In this document: positions 26,026 to 35,578 of the stretch, piece by piece
Layout: each line of letters begins with the position of its first letter
Numbering within the stretch: the stretch's first letter is position 1
The notes under the pieces: generated by a model
What the model saw: only the letters and a program-made list of their open reading frames with translations
Databases searched by the model: none
Told to the model about the DNA's origin: nothing
Position numbers and translations under genes: made by a program
From: Blautia parvula
GTDB lineage: Bacteria; Bacillota; Clostridia; Lachnospirales; Lachnospiraceae
Length of the DNA: 64,000 bases
Reading direction: 5' to 3'
NCBI RefSeq assembly: GCF_020215665.1
Contig: NZ_CP084061.1
Coordinates: 2,512,001-2,576,000 of the forward strand

Positions 26026-28289
26026 ACTGTTTTTCCCTCCAATGCTTCCAGAATGACCGCAGGTGTCAGGGGAAGCCTGGTCAGATTTGTTCCCAGCGCA
26101 TCGTTGACCGCTGCCACAATGGCAGGCGCCACAGGCACTACCACAACTTCCCCTATGGATTTCGCCCCAAACGGGCCGCTGTTCTCAGGCTCTTCAATCA
26201 GCAGAGTCTGGTAGTCAGGCAGGTCACAGGCATTGGCCACCTCATAATTCTTAAAATTCGTTATGAGTGTCTGCCCTGTCACCGGATGTATTTTGATCTC
26301 CTCGCAGAGCGCCATTCCCATTCCCTGCTGAATACCGCTTCCAATCTGCCCTCTGCAGAGGTCAGGATTGATGGCTTTGCCAATATCATGTACAGACAGG
26401 CAGTGCATAATCTTCGTCATGCCCGTATAGGTGTCCACCTGTACCTCTGTAAAATGAGCTGCTGCCACGCCGGGATTTTCTCCGGCATTGGTGGTATTGG
26501 CATAGTAGATATCCTGTCCCATGGTCTGAATGGAATACCGGATGACTTCCGGCAGAGATATCCGCACGGTCTCCTCCATCTCCTTAAAAAACTCACCTGC
26601 CCGGTAGCGAAGAAAGCTTTTGCTGCATCCAAGGGCTGCCGCTGCCGTCTCCCTTGCCATTTCCAAAATGTGCTCACAGCACTGCTTCACAGACTGCCCC
26701 AGGGAATATACTGTCCTGCTGGCGTAACAGCCGTAATCGTAAAGGCTGTTCTGTGTATCCGCCTCGTTCAGCTCAATCTTCTCCAGACCGATCTCCATAA
26801 TTTCGGACGCGATCTTCTTCATAGCCATCACAGTTCCGCAGCCGTGGTCATGGATTCCCACATGGATGATCAGGCTGCCGTCCTCCTGGATTCTGGCGAC
26901 TGCTGACGCCACATCCACCCTGTAAGGATAAAAGGAGCTGGTGTGGGATGCCAGCGCCATACCGATTCCGTATCGGTATCTTCTCTGTTCCCTGTTTCTT
27001 TTTTTACAGGCTTCTTTCCTTTCTTCCCAGCAAAAGACCTCCCGCCCTTTTAACAGACACTCCTGGAAATGGACATTTCCCACCGGAATCTTATGTACCA
27101 CTTCTGTCTCATAGGGATAAAGGATGTTCTTCAGCCTGAATTCCACAGGGTCCATTCCCATCTCCCTGCACACCATATTCCAGTGGTTCTCTAAGAGCAG
27201 TGCCTCCTCACATGATCCCCAGCTTCGGAAACTTCCGTTTATCGGAGTATTGGTACAGACCACCCGGGCGTCAAAATGTATGTTTGGCATACGGTACACC
27301 TTTGCTATCTTCTCCCCAATGGTGGACGCATACCCCCTGGATACCGTAAGGTATGCGCCGGCATCCAGGGTACAGGACATGGACAGCCCCTCTATGGTTC
27401 CGTCCTTTCTGATCCTGCTCTTCACGGTTCCGTCCAGGCTATGCTTCATCATGGTATTCACAATCTGCTCTTCTCTTGTATACACCAGCTTTACATCTGC
27501 CTCCAGCATTCTGGCAGCATACGCGGTCAGCGGCTCCAGCAGTGTCTCCTGTCTGACTCCAAAGGACCCGCCCATGGGCGCCTTGATCACACGTACTCTT
27601 GCGTAGGGCATCCCCAGATACTGCGCCACTGTGCTTCTGACGCCAAACACGGACTGGCAGCCCGACCATATGGTGAGCTTATCCGACGAGGCATCATACG
27701 CAGCCCTGCAGGACTGTGTCTCCATAGCCAGATGCGTCATTCTTCCGATATGGGATCTGCTCTCATGGAAGAACTCTCCCCGGGCTGTCTCAAAGTCCCC
27801 GTATTCAAAGGAAGGGACCTCATAGACATTTCCATCTCCGTGCAGGGGCAGTGCCTCCAAAGCTGCTGCCTCCTCCACAGATATGGCTGCCGGAAGTTCC
27901 TCGTATTCCACTGTGATCAGCTCACATGCTTTTGCTGCCGTCTCCTTCGAATCCGCCACAACTGCCGCCACCCTTTCACCCAGAAAGCGGACATGCCTGT
28001 CAAAGAGCTTTTCCTGGTTAGGTACATTTTCCCAGGCTTCCACTCTGCCCCTGTCGTAACAGATATCCGGGGTGTTTTCACAGGAGTACACTGCCGCCAC
28101 CCCCGGAAGTGCCAGCGCTTTTTCTGCATCCACCCGGCGGATGATCCCGTGGGCAACCGTCCCTGCCTTCAGCCGCATATGGAGCATACCCAAAGACTGC
28201 ATGTCACTGCAGTATCTGACCCGCCCGGTCACCTTGCCGTAAGCCTGGTCATTTGACAATTCCTTTCCAATTACCTTGTATTTTTCCAT
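26022..28289 (-). CDS. Molybdenum hydroxylase large subunit (xanthine dehydrogenase family)
   Basis: 755 residues from the ATG at 28289 (GGTGG in front; a GTG three codons earlier is possible). Recognisable parts are SGCQSVFGVRSTVAQYLG, the MGGSFGVRQE loop that holds the molybdopterin, FRSWGSCEE, and the C-terminal FGAKSIGEVVVVP with the family's catalytic glutamate. These enzymes hydroxylate purines, nicotinate or other N-heterocycles with water. The exact substrate is unknown. It is the first gene of the four-gene unit and is divergent from a large regulator gene across 173 bases. Confidence 0.92.
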   Translation of the reverse strand: MEKYKVIGKELSNDQAYGKVTGRVRYCSDMQSLGMLHMRLKAGTVAHGIIRRVDAEKALALPGVAAVYSCENTPDICYDRGRVEAWENVPNQEKLFDRHVRFLGERVAAVVADSKETAAKACELITVEYEELPAAISVEEAAALEALPLHGDGNVYEVPSFEYGDFETARGEFFHESRSHIGRMTHLAMETQSCRAAYDASSDKLTIWSGCQSVFGVRSTVAQYLGMPYARVRVIKAPMGGSFGVRQETLLEPLTAYAARMLEADVKLVYTREEQIVNTMMKHSLDGTVKSRIRKDGTIEGLSMSCTLDAGAYLTVSRGYASTIGEKIAKVYRMPNIHFDARVVCTNTPINGSFRSWGSCEEALLLENHWNMVCREMGMDPVEFRLKNILYPYETEVVHKIPVGNVHFQECLLKGREVFCWEERKEACKKRNREQRRYRYGIGMALASHTSSFYPYRVDVASAVARIQEDGSLIIHVGIHDHGCGTVMAMKKIASEIMEIGLEKIELNEADTQNSLYDYGCYASRTVYSLGQSVKQCCEHILEMARETAAAALGCSKSFLRYRAGEFFKEMEETVRISLPEVIRYSIQTMGQDIYYANTTNAGENPGVAAAHFTEVQVDTYTGMTKIMHCLSVHDIGKAINPDLCRGQIGSGIQQGMGMALCEEIKIHPVTGQTLITNFKNYEVANACDLPDYQTLLIEEPENSGPFGAKSIGEVVVVPVAPAIVAAVNDALGTNLTRLPLTPAVILEALEGKTV

Positions 28290-28391
28290 TTTTTCCACCG
28301 TTTACTGCCTCTCGGATTTTATTTTTTCAAGCATACAGGCACCGTATCAAAAAAATATCAAAAAAGAAGTGTCAAAAAAAAATTATTTTAA

Positions 28392-28420
28392 TTGTAATCT
28401 TTTGACGCCTAATTTATAAT
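28392..28420 (+). promoter_or_regulatory. Promoter for the BTAD/AAA regulator
   Basis: TTGTAA (28392-28397), 17 bases, TATAAT (28415-28420), followed 42 bases later by the ATG at 28463. The same intergenic region must drive the divergent molybdenum hydroxylase genes; a TTGACA on the minus strand at 28370-28375 is a candidate -35 but has no clear -10. Confidence 0.6.
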
Positions 28421-28462
28421 AAGGAATAACATGATAGTAAAGCTTTTGACAGGAGGTATTTT

Positions 28463-31400
28463 ATGAGTCAGCAACTGGCGGTATCCATGCTGGGCAGCCC
28501 TTCCATCCTGCTGGACGGGTCTCCCCTTGTTTTTCCCTATCGGCAGGCAGAAGCCATTCTGTATTACCTTTTTCTGAACAAAGCAGTGAATAAATATACC
28601 CTTGCTGACCTTATATGGGAGGATAAATGTTCGGAGGAGAAGACGAACTCCAATCTGAGAAATGCCTTTTATATCATCCGGAAGAATCTCGGGAAGGACT
28701 TTCTGGTAAAAGAATCCGGGGATATCATCAGGATCAATCCGGCCCTTTTTCCGATGCTGGACACAGACCTGTTTCTGAAGGATGAAGACAATACAGGACT
28801 ATACAGAGGTGATTTCCTGGAGGGCTTTTACCTGAAAAATAATGTATCCTTCAATGAGTGGGTAACCAACACCCGGCAGGTCTTCAAGGCCCATTACCTG
28901 AAAAAACTGCACCGCGCCATCTCCCGGCACTATGATTCCGGAAATTTTGAGCTTTGTGAGTCCCTCTGCCAAAAACAGATGCAGATAAACGAATTCGATG
29001 AAACTGCCTACAAATACCTGATGCAGATCTATCTGTCCAGAAAGGAATACACCCAGGCCCTGCACATCTATAACTGTCTGGAATCCCTGCTGGAACAAGA
29101 GCTTTTTGAAACTCCCGCAAAAGAAATACAGGACCTGGCCCTTGCCATCGAGCAGACCTGGAACGAGGAAGTGAACAAGATTCTGGAGGGCAAAAAAGAA
29201 CTGAAATCCCCCAGACATATTTCCTCTGTCTTCTGTGGAAGGGAAGCAGAACTGGAGCGTATGGAAAAGAACCTGTCCTCTCTCGGTCAGGATGATCCGG
29301 TACGGCACATGCTGCTTCTGGGCGAAGCCGGGGTCGGAAAAACGCGGCTGGCAAATCAGGCACTATCCCCCCAAAACCTGCCGGCAGATACCCTTCTGCT
29401 CACCTCCCGCTGCTACTGTGCGGAGGAAAAATACATATTAAAACCATGGCAGAAACCTGTGCGGGAGCTCCTGCAGTATCTCACAGACACGGGGAATGCG
29501 GCGCAGCATATGTCTCTTGTACAGAGCATACAGGCACTATTCCCCTTCACTCAGGAGCAGTGTCATCCCATGCCGGACGCTGATGACATCTCCACCCTGG
29601 ATTACAAAAGCATACAGAGTATCTTTGTCAATGGCCTGATCCGTCTGTCCTGCTGCGTGCCTCTTGTTTTCTTTTTTGACGACATACAGTGGGCGGATAA
29701 AGTGAGTCTTTCCCTCATGAGGGATATCATCACCAGCCTGAAGGACTACAGCCGGCAGAACCTCCTTTTCCTGTTCGCTGCCCGCAGCGGTCTGGAGGGA
29801 GATGCGGAACGTTTTGCCGAGGATATGTGTTCCATCGGCCAATTGGAATACATCGCTGTGAACCGCTTTGACTACCGGGACACCATATCCCTTGCCTCCT
29901 GTCTGCTGCCCGGATATGCTTTCACAGACAGTGTGAAAGAACAGTTATTTCATGAGACAGAGGGCAACGCGCTTTTTATCACAGAGGCTGTCAACACCAT
30001 AAAATATCACGGCTCCCCTGATGATATCACCCCAAATATGCGCAATATCATCAAGCAGCGTGTGGCTCCCGTACCCCCGGAATACCGTCAGATTCTGAAT
30101 CTTGTGTCCATATTTTTTGACGGGGTATCCTATGACTGCCTCTCGGTCCTCTCCCGGAAGGAAGACTATGAGCTGGTGGAAATTCTTGAATATCTTCTGA
30201 ACAAGGATCTGCTGAAAGAGGATATGGACCAGGAAAACACCTTTTTCTCCTTCTCCCATCAGAAGATCATGGAGTATGTATACGACGAAATGTCATGGAC
30301 GAAAAAGAGAATCCTCCATAATAAAGCTGGCCATTATTTAGAGGGCCGCCTCCTGGGAGGCCCTGCCGATATGGCACTGTATCCCAAGCTGATCTTTCAC
30401 TTTGAGAGAGGGGCCAACCGGCAGAAATATCTGAAATATGCGGTCAAATATCTATACAATTACCTGAATGTGACCCACGAATTCTTTCCGATCATCGGTC
30501 ATAACCTGACCCTGTTCACACTGGATATGAGGGAGGAGACAAGTGACCGCCTGTCAGCGGATCTTAGCAGCATTGAGGATCTGCTGTACACGGTGGAGAA
30601 CAAGGTAAATGAATCTTCTTTTGAATTGTTTGACGGGGAGAATTCCAGGGAGGAACAGCTTGAGATCCTGTCCGATTATCTGCACATGATAGGACGGCAT
30701 TATATACGGATATGCAGCTATGAGAAAGGCCTGTCCTACATTTTCAAATTAAAGGAACTGAACCGGCAAACACCCACCCCCTTTCAGCTCACCAAGCTTC
30801 TGCAGGCGAACCGCCAGTTGATCTGCGTATACATCAACCGATATGAGCCCGATAAAATGGAAGAAATCGTATCCGAATCCCTGCAGCTTCTGGCACACAC
30901 AGATTTCACGGATGAGGTGGCTATCTGGAAGCGGCTGCAGGGCCTGGGCGATATTATGAAAGGCAGTCTTAAGAAAGGGATTTCCCATCTGCAGGAAGCC
31001 ATTGCAATCTTCAGCAATTCTCCTGCCAGGGACGAGCATCTGTACAATCTGGCTGCCGCCTATTCCTGGATTGGGGAGGCATTCCGGCATTCCATGGAGT
31101 ATGAAAAGGCCATGGAGTATTATGAAAAAGCCCTGAAAATCAGCGGAAGCAACTTCCTGGTCAGCGGCGTATCTGTCTTCTACGCCTACGCGGGCATGGC
31201 AGCATGCGACAACGGCAGCCTCTGCTCTGCCGAAAAATATCTGACAGAGTCCATCGCGCGCTACGAACAGGGAAACCTTATGTGGGGGCGCAGCCTTCCT
31301 TATTCCTATTATTCCCGGATACTTTTGGAAAAAGGAGCGTGCAGTGAAGCCCTGGCGCACCTGAAGACAGCGCTCGGCTATGCGGAAAAACTGGAAAATC

Positions 31401-31609
31401 CTTATGAAATGGGAATCATATACCGTATTTACGCGCAAATAAAAGCCGGCATCTATTCGGCTTGTGATAACGACATATCTGTACAAAATGCACTGCCCGC
31501 GGACGCGGCATATTATTACCATGAGGCGTGCCGTATGCTCAGGGATGTATATTCCCCCGTGGATGAACAATATCTGGATGCGGTCGCGGAAAAAATTTCA
31601 GAAAATTAA
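28463..31609 (+). CDS. Large BTAD-AAA-TPR transcriptional regulator
   Basis: 1048 residues. Residues 1-95 match the winged-helix start of SARP/BTAD regulators (MLGSPSILLDGSPLVFPYRQAEAILYY), about 100-235 the bacterial transcriptional-activation TPR-like domain, 287-295 the Walker A GEAGVGKTR, and near 400 the Walker B PLVFFFDDIQWAD of a signal-transducing NTPase. The last 300 residues contain TPR-like repeats such as HSMEYEKAMEYYEKALKIS. There is no C-terminal LuxR domain. It is divergent from the molybdenum hydroxylase operon and may control it. GGAGGT precedes the ATG. Confidence 0.9.
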   Translation: MSQQLAVSMLGSPSILLDGSPLVFPYRQAEAILYYLFLNKAVNKYTLADLIWEDKCSEEKTNSNLRNAFYIIRKNLGKDFLVKESGDIIRINPALFPMLDTDLFLKDEDNTGLYRGDFLEGFYLKNNVSFNEWVTNTRQVFKAHYLKKLHRAISRHYDSGNFELCESLCQKQMQINEFDETAYKYLMQIYLSRKEYTQALHIYNCLESLLEQELFETPAKEIQDLALAIEQTWNEEVNKILEGKKELKSPRHISSVFCGREAELERMEKNLSSLGQDDPVRHMLLLGEAGVGKTRLANQALSPQNLPADTLLLTSRCYCAEEKYILKPWQKPVRELLQYLTDTGNAAQHMSLVQSIQALFPFTQEQCHPMPDADDISTLDYKSIQSIFVNGLIRLSCCVPLVFFFDDIQWADKVSLSLMRDIITSLKDYSRQNLLFLFAARSGLEGDAERFAEDMCSIGQLEYIAVNRFDYRDTISLASCLLPGYAFTDSVKEQLFHETEGNALFITEAVNTIKYHGSPDDITPNMRNIIKQRVAPVPPEYRQILNLVSIFFDGVSYDCLSVLSRKEDYELVEILEYLLNKDLLKEDMDQENTFFSFSHQKIMEYVYDEMSWTKKRILHNKAGHYLEGRLLGGPADMALYPKLIFHFERGANRQKYLKYAVKYLYNYLNVTHEFFPIIGHNLTLFTLDMREETSDRLSADLSSIEDLLYTVENKVNESSFELFDGENSREEQLEILSDYLHMIGRHYIRICSYEKGLSYIFKLKELNRQTPTPFQLTKLLQANRQLICVYINRYEPDKMEEIVSESLQLLAHTDFTDEVAIWKRLQGLGDIMKGSLKKGISHLQEAIAIFSNSPARDEHLYNLAAAYSWIGEAFRHSMEYEKAMEYYEKALKISGSNFLVSGVSVFYAYAGMAACDNGSLCSAEKYLTESIARYEQGNLMWGRSLPYSYYSRILLEKGACSEALAHLKTALGYAEKLENPYEMGIIYRIYAQIKAGIYSACDNDISVQNALPADAAYYYHEACRMLRDVYSPVDEQYLDAVAEKISEN

Positions 31610-31610
31610 A

Positions 31611-31655
31611 AAAGCCTGCCAATCAGATCCGATTCTGATTGGCAGACTTCTTTTT
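31611..31655. terminator. Bidirectional rho-independent terminator
   Basis: CTGCCAATCAG (31616-31626) and CTGATTGGCAG (31635-31645) form a perfect 11-bp stem with T-rich tails on both strands (CTTCTTTTTC forward, CTTTTTTAA reverse). It separates the convergent BTAD regulator and FadR-type gene. Confidence 0.92.
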
Positions 31656-31661
31656 CACGTA

Positions 31662-32348
31662 TCAAGGCCTGTCCTTGGGAATATCAAGCTGTTCGATGGC
31701 ATGCATCATATGGATCTTCATGGCATACCTGGCGCCCTCTGCATTTCTGCTCTGCAGAAACTGCATAAGCATCCTGTGGTCCGAAACTGTATTTTCCTCC
31801 GCCTCACGCTTCTCCCTGGAAAGTGACACGCCCTTGTCAATGGCAGAAAAAAGGATAGGCATAAGACGGTTCATGAACTCATTATGAGTGGCTCTGGCAA
31901 TGGCCTTGTGAAATTCCTGCTCCACTGCCCTTCTGTCCCTGCCCTCCAATATCAGCTCCTCTATCTGCTCCCCCAGTTCCAGAATCCGTTCCAGTTCCCT
32001 GTCTGTAGCCCGTCTTGCCGCATAGTAGGCAGCCTCCGGCTCGAAGATCAGACGCATCTCATACAGATCTCCTGCATCCACTCTGGCTGCTGTCAGATCA
32101 GACAAAGCATCCATGGAGGGGTCCGCAAAATCTTCTCTGACATACGTGCCCCTTCCGCGCCGGATCTCCACCACCCGGCCTGCTGCCAGTATGCGGAATG
32201 CCTCGCGCAGCGTGGTGCGGCTCACCTGCAGTATCTCTGAAAATTCATTTTCATTGGGAAGCTTATCCCCTGGTTTAAACTTTTTATCCACCACAATCAT
32301 GGACAGGATGCTATCCGCTACCCTGTCTGACAGCCTTTTCTGTGCCAT
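31662..32348 (-). CDS. GntR regulator, FadR subfamily
   Basis: 228 residues from the ATG at 32348, which has AGGGAG seven bases upstream; in-frame ATGs farther up are too close to or lack such a site. The N-terminal winged helix is LSDRVADSILSMIVVDKKFK through KLPNENEFSEILQVSRTTLREAFRIL, followed by a helical FCD ligand domain (MRLIFEPEAAYYAARRATDRE, with later acidic and histidine metal ligands). It is on the same strand 104 bases after glycerate kinase and probably senses an organic or sugar acid of that pathway. Confidence 0.9.
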   Translation of the reverse strand: MAQKRLSDRVADSILSMIVVDKKFKPGDKLPNENEFSEILQVSRTTLREAFRILAAGRVVEIRRGRGTYVREDFADPSMDALSDLTAARVDAGDLYEMRLIFEPEAAYYAARRATDRELERILELGEQIEELILEGRDRRAVEQEFHKAIARATHNEFMNRLMPILFSAIDKGVSLSREKREAEENTVSDHRMLMQFLQSRNAEGARYAMKIHMMHAIEQLDIPKDRP

Positions 32349-32452
32349 TTCCATTCTCCCTGCTTCTGTACACATATTTTCTTTATACATTCTACCATGT
32401 CATGCCCCATCGTACAACCGCGGGATATTTCAGGTGCGGAAATTACATGTTC

Positions 32453-33595
32453 TTACGCACGGAAAGCATGTATCAGCCGGAAGACCTGTTCCGCCGTATC
32501 TGCCATATTTGCCCTGGCATTTTGCGGTTCCATGGCCTCATCCAGTGTGGTGACACCCCGCAGAATAGGGAAGAACGCGTCTATCCCTTTTTCATTGCAG
32601 GCCCGTGCATCCTTTGTCACACTCCCGGCAAAGGCAATAACAGGTTTTCCGTATTTCTTTGCAAGCTCCGCCACGCCCACAGGAGCTTTTCCCATGGCGG
32701 TCTGTCCGTCCAGCCTGCCCTCTCCGGTGATGACCAAGTCTGCCTCTTTTACATAGTCCTCCAGTCTGGTCTCCTCCAGAACAATGCGGATGCCGGACTC
32801 CAGAACCGCATTGGTAAAGGTAAGGAATGCGAATCCAAGCCCTCCTGCTGCTCCGGTTCCCGGGTACATGGGGTCTGCCTTCGGAAAACTCTTCTGCGCC
32901 AGTGACGCGTATCTGCCCAGCCATTCATCCATCTGGATGATCATAGATGGCGTGGCCCCCTTCTGCGGCCCGTACACTGCACTGCTGCCCTGCTCTCCGC
33001 ACAGTACATTTGTCACATCACAGGCAACCTTGAACTCACACTCTGCCAGTCCCGGAATCACATGGTCCGCACTTACAGAGACCAGTTCCGAAAGCCCCTC
33101 TGCCCCGTATCTCACCTGTTCTCCCGCGGCATTCAGGAAATCGAAGCCCAGAGCCTGCAGCATGCCAATGCCGCCGTCGTTGGTGGCACTGCCCCCAATG
33201 CCCACAATAAATCTTCTGCAGCCCTTTTCAATGGCATCCCTTATCACTTCTCCCACACCGTAAGTGGTGGTGTGAAGGGGATTTCTCTCCTTCGGTGCAA
33301 GCAGTGTAATGCCCGCTGCCCCTGACATCTCTATAATGGCTGTCTTCGTATCCTCAATGATACCGTATTCACATGTTACCGGTTTTCCGAGGGGACCTGT
33401 AACGGTAACGCGCTGAATCTCTCCGTTCATACCGCCCACCAGCGCCTCCACGGTGCCCTCGCCGCCGTCCGCCAGAGGCCGGATTTCCACTTCAGCCTCC
33501 GCACACGCCCGGAGAATCCCTTCCCGTACAGCACTGCCCGCCTCCATAGACGACAGACTTCCCTTCAGTGAATCAATGGCTGTCACTACTCTCAT
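32453..33595 (-). CDS. Glycerate kinase, GarK/GlxK family
   Basis: 380 residues. Recognisable parts are DSLKGSLSSMEAG at 8-20, GGSATNDGGIGMLQALG near 150, and TGEGRLDGQTAMGKAPVGVA near 290, which together form the substrate and ATP pockets of this kinase family. It phosphorylates D-glycerate to 2-phosphoglycerate (or 3-phosphoglycerate in some members), the final step of glucarate, galactarate and glyoxylate breakdown. It is divergent from a CdaR-type regulator, the classical partner of glycerate kinase. The upstream diacid dehydratase and aldolase genes are not in the window. Confidence 0.95.
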   Translation of the reverse strand: MRVVTAIDSLKGSLSSMEAGSAVREGILRACAEAEVEIRPLADGGEGTVEALVGGMNGEIQRVTVTGPLGKPVTCEYGIIEDTKTAIIEMSGAAGITLLAPKERNPLHTTTYGVGEVIRDAIEKGCRRFIVGIGGSATNDGGIGMLQALGFDFLNAAGEQVRYGAEGLSELVSVSADHVIPGLAECEFKVACDVTNVLCGEQGSSAVYGPQKGATPSMIIQMDEWLGRYASLAQKSFPKADPMYPGTGAAGGLGFAFLTFTNAVLESGIRIVLEETRLEDYVKEADLVITGEGRLDGQTAMGKAPVGVAELAKKYGKPVIAFAGSVTKDARACNEKGIDAFFPILRGVTTLDEAMEPQNARANMADTAEQVFRLIHAFRA

Positions 33596-33696
33596 ATCTT
33601 TCTTCCTCCCGTATCTCTTTTTTTCTAATATACCAAAAACCCGGGTTTCCGAAAATGTTATATATAATAATTTTTTTAATATTTTCTTTAAATTTA

Positions 33697-33710
33697 TGGT
33701 ATTTATACCA
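33697..33710. promoter_or_regulatory. Candidate CdaR operator
   Basis: TGGTATTTATACCA is a perfect 14-base palindrome in the AT-rich region between the divergent glycerate kinase and CdaR-type genes. Its place suggests a site for the regulator or for catabolite control; it does not match the usual cre pattern. Confidence 0.45.
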
Positions 33711-33765
33711 ATACCCTGTTATACTTTATCCAGATTCATTTTAACACGGAAAGGGGAAATCTCCT

Positions 33766-34851
33766 ATGGACAATCCTATTGATAAAAAGCTGGCGCAGCA
33801 GATCGTAGCGACCGTAAAAGACGTGTGCGGACAAAATGTAAATTTTATTGACCATACAGGTATCATCTATGCCAGCACAGATGAAAAGAGAATCGGAAGT
33901 TTTCATGAAATCGGAAAACAGGCCGCTGAAAAAGGAGAAATGCTGGAGGCAGATACGGACAACCAGTTTGCCGGAACCCAGAAGGGTGTCAACCTGCCCA
34001 TCTTTCATAACGGCTCCCTGGTGGCAGTCATCGGCATCAGCGGGCCTCCGGACCAGGTGCGCAAGTATGCCTATCTGGCGGAACGTATCACCATTCTTCT
34101 GATCCGGGAGAGGGAGCTTAACACCTTCAGCCGCACCCAGGCGGAGAAGATGCACTATGTCATCCACTCTCTGATCAACCGGGAGAACCTGTCCCAGGCT
34201 TATCTGCTGGATACCCTGGAACATTTTAAGATCAGCCGAAACGGCAGGTACCGACTGCTGCAGATCCATATCCACTCCGGCAGGTCTCCTATGAATACCG
34301 CGGAGGCGGAGCAGAAAATACAACGGCTGTTTTCCCGCACCGACATCACGCTTTACACCTTCAACTTTCCCAGTGAATACCTGGCTGTGGCGGACAGCCG
34401 CAGGTTTCCTGTGATCTCCCCCATCCTGGAAGAATTTGCCGTCTCCCAGAAAGGGCTGCTGAAAATAGCCGTTGGCAAAAGCTGTCCCATTTTCCAGCTC
34501 TCAGAGTCCGGCCATACGGGAACTGCCGCGATGAAAAGCATTGCATCCTCCGATATCCGGCATTATGCGGTCTTTGACGACCTTACTCTGGAACTTGTCC
34601 TGGCCTCCGTGGACGAGGGCTGCCGGGCGGAATACCTCAGAAAGACCCTGGACGCGCTGGACGCAGAGGATATTTCCCTGCTGTCAGCCTATTTTGAGGA
34701 GGATATGTCTCTGGGGCACACCAGCAGCAGACTGTTTCTTCATAAGAACACGCTCCAATATAAATTAGACCGCATTTACAAAAAATGCGGCCTGAACCCC
34801 AGAAGATTCCGCGATGCCACGGTCCTGTATCTGGCCCTGAAGCTGTCCTGA
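33766..34851 (+). CDS. CdaR family sugar-diacid-sensing regulator
   Basis: 361 residues. The N-terminal 130 residues (DKKLAQQIVATVKDVCGQNVNFIDHTGIIYASTDEKRIGSFHE) are the diacid recognition domain of CdaR/SdaR. A central GGDEF-like segment follows, and the C-terminal PucR-type helix-turn-helix is at about 305-360 (TSSRLFLHKNTLQYKLDRIYKKCGLNPRRF). It activates sugar diacid or glycerate use and very likely controls the divergent glycerate kinase. AAAGGGG precedes the ATG. Confidence 0.92.
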   Translation: MDNPIDKKLAQQIVATVKDVCGQNVNFIDHTGIIYASTDEKRIGSFHEIGKQAAEKGEMLEADTDNQFAGTQKGVNLPIFHNGSLVAVIGISGPPDQVRKYAYLAERITILLIRERELNTFSRTQAEKMHYVIHSLINRENLSQAYLLDTLEHFKISRNGRYRLLQIHIHSGRSPMNTAEAEQKIQRLFSRTDITLYTFNFPSEYLAVADSRRFPVISPILEEFAVSQKGLLKIAVGKSCPIFQLSESGHTGTAAMKSIASSDIRHYAVFDDLTLELVLASVDEGCRAEYLRKTLDALDAEDISLLSAYFEEDMSLGHTSSRLFLHKNTLQYKLDRIYKKCGLNPRRFRDATVLYLALKLS

Positions 34852-34871
34852 TCTTCTCACATTTGACTTTC

Positions 34872-35540
34872 TCACGCTTGGTTTTCTAACAAAGGAATGG
34901 CTTCCGTAAGTGAGTGGATCACAGTGACCCCCTCACAGGTCTTATCACCCTTTCTGTCAAGCAGCAAAGCCGTGATCCCCGCCGCTGCCGCTCCCGCAAC
35001 GTCTGAGGTGACAGAATCCCCGATATGGATGACCTCCTCCGGGCCAAGGCCGCTCACCTCCAGAGCTTTTTGGAAGATTTCCCGGTGGGGCTTATATGCC
35101 CTCACCATATCCCCGCAGATGATACCGGCAGGGTGCAGGTCCTTGTCCCGCATGCCTTCCTCCACATAGGAAAGGCCGTTGTTGCTGATCACATAGATGG
35201 GCACCCTGCATTTTTCAAAGAACTCTGCCGAATCGGGAAATGCCGGCGCATACATCCAAAACCGCTGGCAAAGCCTGTGCAGCTCCTCAAAATTCTCTTT
35301 GAGATGTATTTTCCGGGCACACTCCTCCAGTGCCCGGTCCACAATCTCATCCTCTGTGATATAGCTGTCCTTATAACTGACGGCTTCAAAATTCTTGATC
35401 AGCTTCCACCAGTAGGCCAGCATTGCCTCCATACTTTCCATATCACTGTTTCTGTAACACCGCTTCAGCATCTCCATGCCGTCCGGGCCGCCCTCCTCAA
35501 TGATAGTGCCCGTGTAATCCAAAAATACTGCCTTTATCAT
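34872..35540 (-). CDS. HAD family hydrolase
   Basis: 222 residues with the HAD fold: motif I FLDYTGT (nucleophile Asp8), motif II VISNNG, the motif III lysine in AYKPHREIFQKAL and motif IV HIGDSVTSDVAGAAAAG. The second position of motif I, usually an acid in phosphatases, is Thr10. That weakens the case for a standard phosphatase, and a dehalogenase- or phosphonatase-like role or a non-enzymatic one is possible. It is convergent with CdaR and lies 38 bases from the EFR1 gene end on the same strand. Confidence 0.88.
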   Translation of the reverse strand: MIKAVFLDYTGTIIEEGGPDGMEMLKRCYRNSDMESMEAMLAYWWKLIKNFEAVSYKDSYITEDEIVDRALEECARKIHLKENFEELHRLCQRFWMYAPAFPDSAEFFEKCRVPIYVISNNGLSYVEEGMRDKDLHPAGIICGDMVRAYKPHREIFQKALEVSGLGPEEVIHIGDSVTSDVAGAAAAGITALLLDRKGDKTCEGVTVIHSLTEAIPLLENQA

Positions 35541-35578
35541 CTATCTGTTTCCTGCCTTTCATAAATTCACGCCTGCAG

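Noticed and set aside
27276-28256. A 326-codon plus-strand frame opposite the molybdenum hydroxylase large subunit
   Set aside because: No domain, no ribosome binding site, and it lies wholly inside a gene with clear family motifs.
30749-31570. A 273-codon minus-strand frame opposite the BTAD regulator TPR region
   Set aside because: Composition is that of a shadow frame and the regulator coding is certain from the TPR-like repeats.
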